From contig JBFYZH010000138.1 of NCBI GenBank assembly GCA_041309605.1, forward strand, positions 1 through 16,377: a stretch of 16,377 nt of DNA. The letters run 5' to 3'. Below, one piece after another: positions 14,185-16,377 of the stretch (the stretch's first letter is position 1; the number at the start of each line of letters is the position of its first letter). Both the position numbers and the translations under genes were made by a program. The notes under the pieces were generated by a model. That model worked only from the letters and a program-made list of their open reading frames with translations, had not been told where the DNA came from and made no database searches. The DNA comes from JALOPX01 sp041309605. Its GTDB lineage: Bacteria; Krumholzibacteriota; Krumholzibacteriia; Krumholzibacteriales; Krumholzibacteriaceae.

Positions 14185-16249
14185 CTTTTCCGGCGGGCTT
14201 GTCGATCCCGAGCTTGTTCATCCTCGATTCCAGGGTAGACGGGTTTACGTCGAGTATCTCGGCCGCGCCGTTTCTTCCGCGTATCCGCCAGCGTGTATCC
14301 TCGAGTACCTTGAGGATATGATTACGCAGCGCTTCGTCGAGCGTCCTGGCATTGGGCTCTTCGACATGTCTTGCCTTGGGAAGGGTCAATCTCAGCGTCG
14401 TGCTGCGGGTCATGATCATGCCTCTCTCGATGACGTTCTTGAGTTCCCTTACGTTTCCCGGCCACGAGTACTCCTGGAGTTTTTCCATGGTGGGGCGCGG
14501 TATACTCTCGATCGATTTGCCCATCCTCTCTATGAACTCGAAAACGAAATGCCACACGAGGAGGGGAATGTCGCCCCTTCGCTCGCGCAGGGGCGGAACC
14601 TCGATCGGAAATACGTTCAGGCGGAAGAACAGGTCCCTGCGGAACCGGCTCTCCTCCACCGCTTTCTCGAGATCGCTGTTGGTGGCCGCGATAATCCTCG
14701 TATCCACCTTGATCGTCTTCGTGCTTCCAAGCCTCTCGAATTCCCCCTCCTGGATGATCCTCAGAAGCTTGGCCTGTGACTCGAGAGACAGCTCGCCTAT
14801 CTCGTCGAGGAAGATCGTGGACCCGTTGGCGATTTCGAACCGTCCGACCTGTCTGGTGAATGCTCCGGTGTAGGCGCCCTTTTCGCGCCCGAACAATTCG
14901 CTCTCTATGAGTGTGGAAGGCATTGCCGCGCAGTTCACCGTAACAAGGGGACGATCCCTCCGGCCACTCATCTCATGAATCGCCCTGGCGATCAGTTCCT
15001 TTCCCGTCCCCGTCTCGCCGGTGATCAGCACGGTGGAATTTGTGCCGGCCACCTCCGTCACCTGGCTCATCACACGTTTCATCACCGTGCTCTCGCCGAT
15101 GATGCTCCGGTGGCCGAGCGAGCCTATCTCCCGCTTCAGGACTACGTTCTCCGCCTCGAGCTGTTCCTTGAGGTGCGTGATTTCGGAGAACGCCCGGCTC
15201 AGTTCCTTTGCCGCCTTCTTCCTGTATGTAATGTCCCGAGCGAAGGCGATCATGTATTCCTTGTCCCCGAACAAGACATGATTGACCTTTATTTCCACCG
15301 GTACCTGCCGGCCCCATTTGGCCTTCAGAATCGATTCGACCAGCATGTTTTTACGTTTTTTCAGTTCCCTGAAAAGCTCCATGAATTTCGATATGTCATA
15401 GATCTGATCGATATCTGAAATCGACTTCTGCAGCAGTTCCTCTTCCGTGAATCCCAGCGCCAGGCACGAGGTCTCGTTGACGTAGACGAATCTACCGTCC
15501 GGCTTGATCCAGAAGACCAGGTCGGCGGCGCAGTCCACCGCCTTTTTCGCGAGGAGCATCTCCTCGTTCGCTTCCTTTAGTTCCGTGATATCCCTGCCGA
15601 CGCCGATGACCGCCCTCACATTTCCCCGGGCGTCCAGCTCGGCGACGTCCGACCAGGATATGCAGCGCCACCCGTCCTTCGCCCTTACCCGTTGTTCGAA
15701 ACGACAGGTATGCGGAGGATTAAAGAGGGCCTCCCTCTGGAGCGCCGAGCGTTCCCGGTCTTCCTCGTGTATTTCCGGATAGGACATGGTCCCGATGAGT
15801 TCCTCCCTTTTCCTTCCGAACATCTCGCAAAAGGTCCGGCTCACGGAAAGAAAACGCCCCTCCGGGTCGGTTTTTATCATCAGATCGGGATGTCTCTTCA
15901 GCATCAGTTGATATTCCTGCTCCTCCCCTGAAAACGCTTTTTCGGCTTTCGCCTGCTCGTGGAGCCTGCTGTTCATCTCGAACATCAGCCTTCCCATTTC
16001 GATCCTGCTCCTCCTGCTTTTAATGCCGGACCTGAACAGGAGGTATATGACAAGAAACGCGAATGGGAAGATTGCGAGCAGGTAATTCAGGATCCCCGCG
16101 GAGGATGGCCCGGCCGCGATCACATTGAAAAAAATAAAATCATGCCCTGGCTGGTTGGTCGATCCGATAACGTGCCCGGCGAGAGGTTCCAGGAATAATA
16201 CCGGAAGGACCGCCTTAAGAAGATCGGGCTCTTCTGCAAGCTGGTACAT
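14177..16249 (-). CDS. Membrane-anchored PAS-PAS sigma-54-dependent transcriptional activator
   Basis: The protein has 690 residues. A weak hydrophobic stretch (11-29) and a clear membrane segment (52-72) are followed by a basic stop-transfer (GIKSRRSR), so the N-terminus is membrane-bound with the rest cytoplasmic. Two PAS domains lie at about 113-225 and 236-343, each ending in a GRDIT/ARDIT motif, then a coiled-coil linker (345-378). The AAA+ domain spans about 382-620 with Walker A GETGTGKE (411-418), sigma-54 loop GAYTGA (458-463), Walker B FLDEIGE (480-486) and RELKNVIERG (601-610). A Fis-type HTH lies at about 655-681 (GRNGAAEILDVNPSTLESRMNKLG). Unlike the first regulator, all ATPase motifs are intact. 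It should activate RpoN promoters in response to a PAS-sensed cue; no paired kinase or receiver domain is present. Target genes are unknown, and I saw no clear -24/-12 site in the window. The leader forms a hairpin over the start codon. Confidence 0.95.
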   Translation of the reverse strand: MYQLAEEPDLLKAVLPVLFLEPLAGHVIGSTNQPGHDFIFFNVIAAGPSSAGILNYLLAIFPFAFLVIYLLFRSGIKSRRSRIEMGRLMFEMNSRLHEQAKAEKAFSGEEQEYQLMLKRHPDLMIKTDPEGRFLSVSRTFCEMFGRKREELIGTMSYPEIHEEDRERSALQREALFNPPHTCRFEQRVRAKDGWRCISWSDVAELDARGNVRAVIGVGRDITELKEANEEMLLAKKAVDCAADLVFWIKPDGRFVYVNETSCLALGFTEEELLQKSISDIDQIYDISKFMELFRELKKRKNMLVESILKAKWGRQVPVEIKVNHVLFGDKEYMIAFARDITYRKKAAKELSRAFSEITHLKEQLEAENVVLKREIGSLGHRSIIGESTVMKRVMSQVTEVAGTNSTVLITGETGTGKELIARAIHEMSGRRDRPLVTVNCAAMPSTLIESELFGREKGAYTGAFTRQVGRFEIANGSTIFLDEIGELSLESQAKLLRIIQEGEFERLGSTKTIKVDTRIIAATNSDLEKAVEESRFRRDLFFRLNVFPIEVPPLRERRGDIPLLVWHFVFEFIERMGKSIESIPRPTMEKLQEYSWPGNVRELKNVIERGMIMTRSTTLRLTLPKARHVEEPNARTLDEALRNHILKVLEDTRWRIRGRNGAAEILDVNPSTLESRMNKLGIDKPAGKAR

Positions 16250-16272
16250 TCCATCACCTGGTTGTATGGAAT
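16248..16272 (-). promoter_or_regulatory. Hairpin covering the start codon of the PAS regulator
   Basis: On the - strand ATTCCAT (16272-16266) pairs with ATGGAAT (16254-16248), 7 bp with an 11-nt loop that contains the SD-like AGGTG. The first two bases of the ATG (16249-16247) are inside the stem. This could lower translation initiation. Confidence 0.35.
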
Positions 16273-16313
16273 ATCCTTTTTCGTTGTTTTTCTCGGCTTT
16301 CCCGAAAGAGTAT

Positions 16314-16319
16314 ATTATA
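16314..16319 (-). promoter_or_regulatory. Perfect -10 box (TATAAT) upstream of the PAS regulator
   Basis: TATAAT on the - strand at 16319-16314 lies 65 nt before the ATG and predicts a start near 16307. No good -35 is seen at 16-18 nt; the region upstream is A+T-rich and could act as an UP-like element. A small palindrome, CTTTCCCGAAAG (16297-16308), lies at the predicted start site. Confidence 0.5.
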
Positions 16320-16343
16320 TCCGGACAACAAGTACAATGATGT

Positions 16344-16367
16344 AATTTTTAAAGCAATTTTTAAAGC
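16344..16367. repeat. Two perfect tandem 12-bp units AATTTTTAAAGC
   Basis: Copies at 16344-16355 and 16356-16367 are identical and adjacent. They lie 25-50 bp upstream of the TATAAT box, in a strikingly A+T-rich patch for this G+C-rich window. They are possibly an UP element or regulator sites. Confidence 0.6.
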
Positions 16368-16377
16368 ACGCTCTTAA

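Overview
The window is a high-G+C stretch of a Gram-negative bacterial genome holding eight protein genes, all identifiable by family. Three genes run on the + strand (to 4511) and five on the - strand (4635 to 16249), and the two groups converge at 4512-4634. An outer membrane is implied by a patatin with a C-terminal beta-barrel and by large exported proteins. Two sigma-54 activators show that the host uses RpoN. The gene mix (TPR-GAF sigma-54 regulator, tricorn-like S41 protease, long duplicated FtsX-like permease, barrel-fused patatin) recalls poorly cultured high-GC lineages around the FCB group and Acidobacteria. The phylum cannot be fixed from this sequence, and there is no rRNA or tRNA in the window.

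The + strand block starts with the 3' part of a TPR-GAF-AAA+-Fis sigma-54 regulator. It overlaps by 20 nt a membrane-anchored or secreted protein of the metallophosphatase/5'-nucleotidase fold. That second gene is interrupted by a single in-frame TGA at 2812. The TGA falls exactly where the family motif EPCGC has its second cysteine. The same frame then stays open for 273 codons carrying the rest of the family sequence. A hairpin with a GGU loop starts 28 nt after the TGA, as in bacterial SECIS elements. I read 2617-3636 as one 339-residue selenoprotein with a Cys64-Gly65-Sec66 motif. This is the main finding. The usual metal ligands of the fold also look largely replaced, which suggests a redox or other role rather than phosphatase activity. 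A 5-unit 18-bp tandem repeat separates it from a NIF3-family gene with a TTG start.

The - strand block, in order of transcription, is: a membrane-bound PAS-PAS-AAA+-Fis sigma-54 regulator (16249-14177) behind a TATAAT promoter; a compact protein resembling the ends of an IS1595-type transposase without its full catalytic core (13949-13170); a patatin-POTRA-barrel protein of PlpD type (13083-10831); an FtsX/MacB-like permease with no ATPase partner here (10566-8155); and a tricorn-like S41 protease (7976-4635) with its own good sigma-70-like promoter at 8118-8090 and a hairpin leader. The spacers between these genes (86-264 bp) contain several repeats and palindromes, described below. They make independent or partly independent transcription more likely than one tight operon.

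No stretch over 300 bp lacks a gene. I saw no CRISPR array, tRNA, rRNA, integrase or complete insertion sequence, and no Sec machinery genes in the window.
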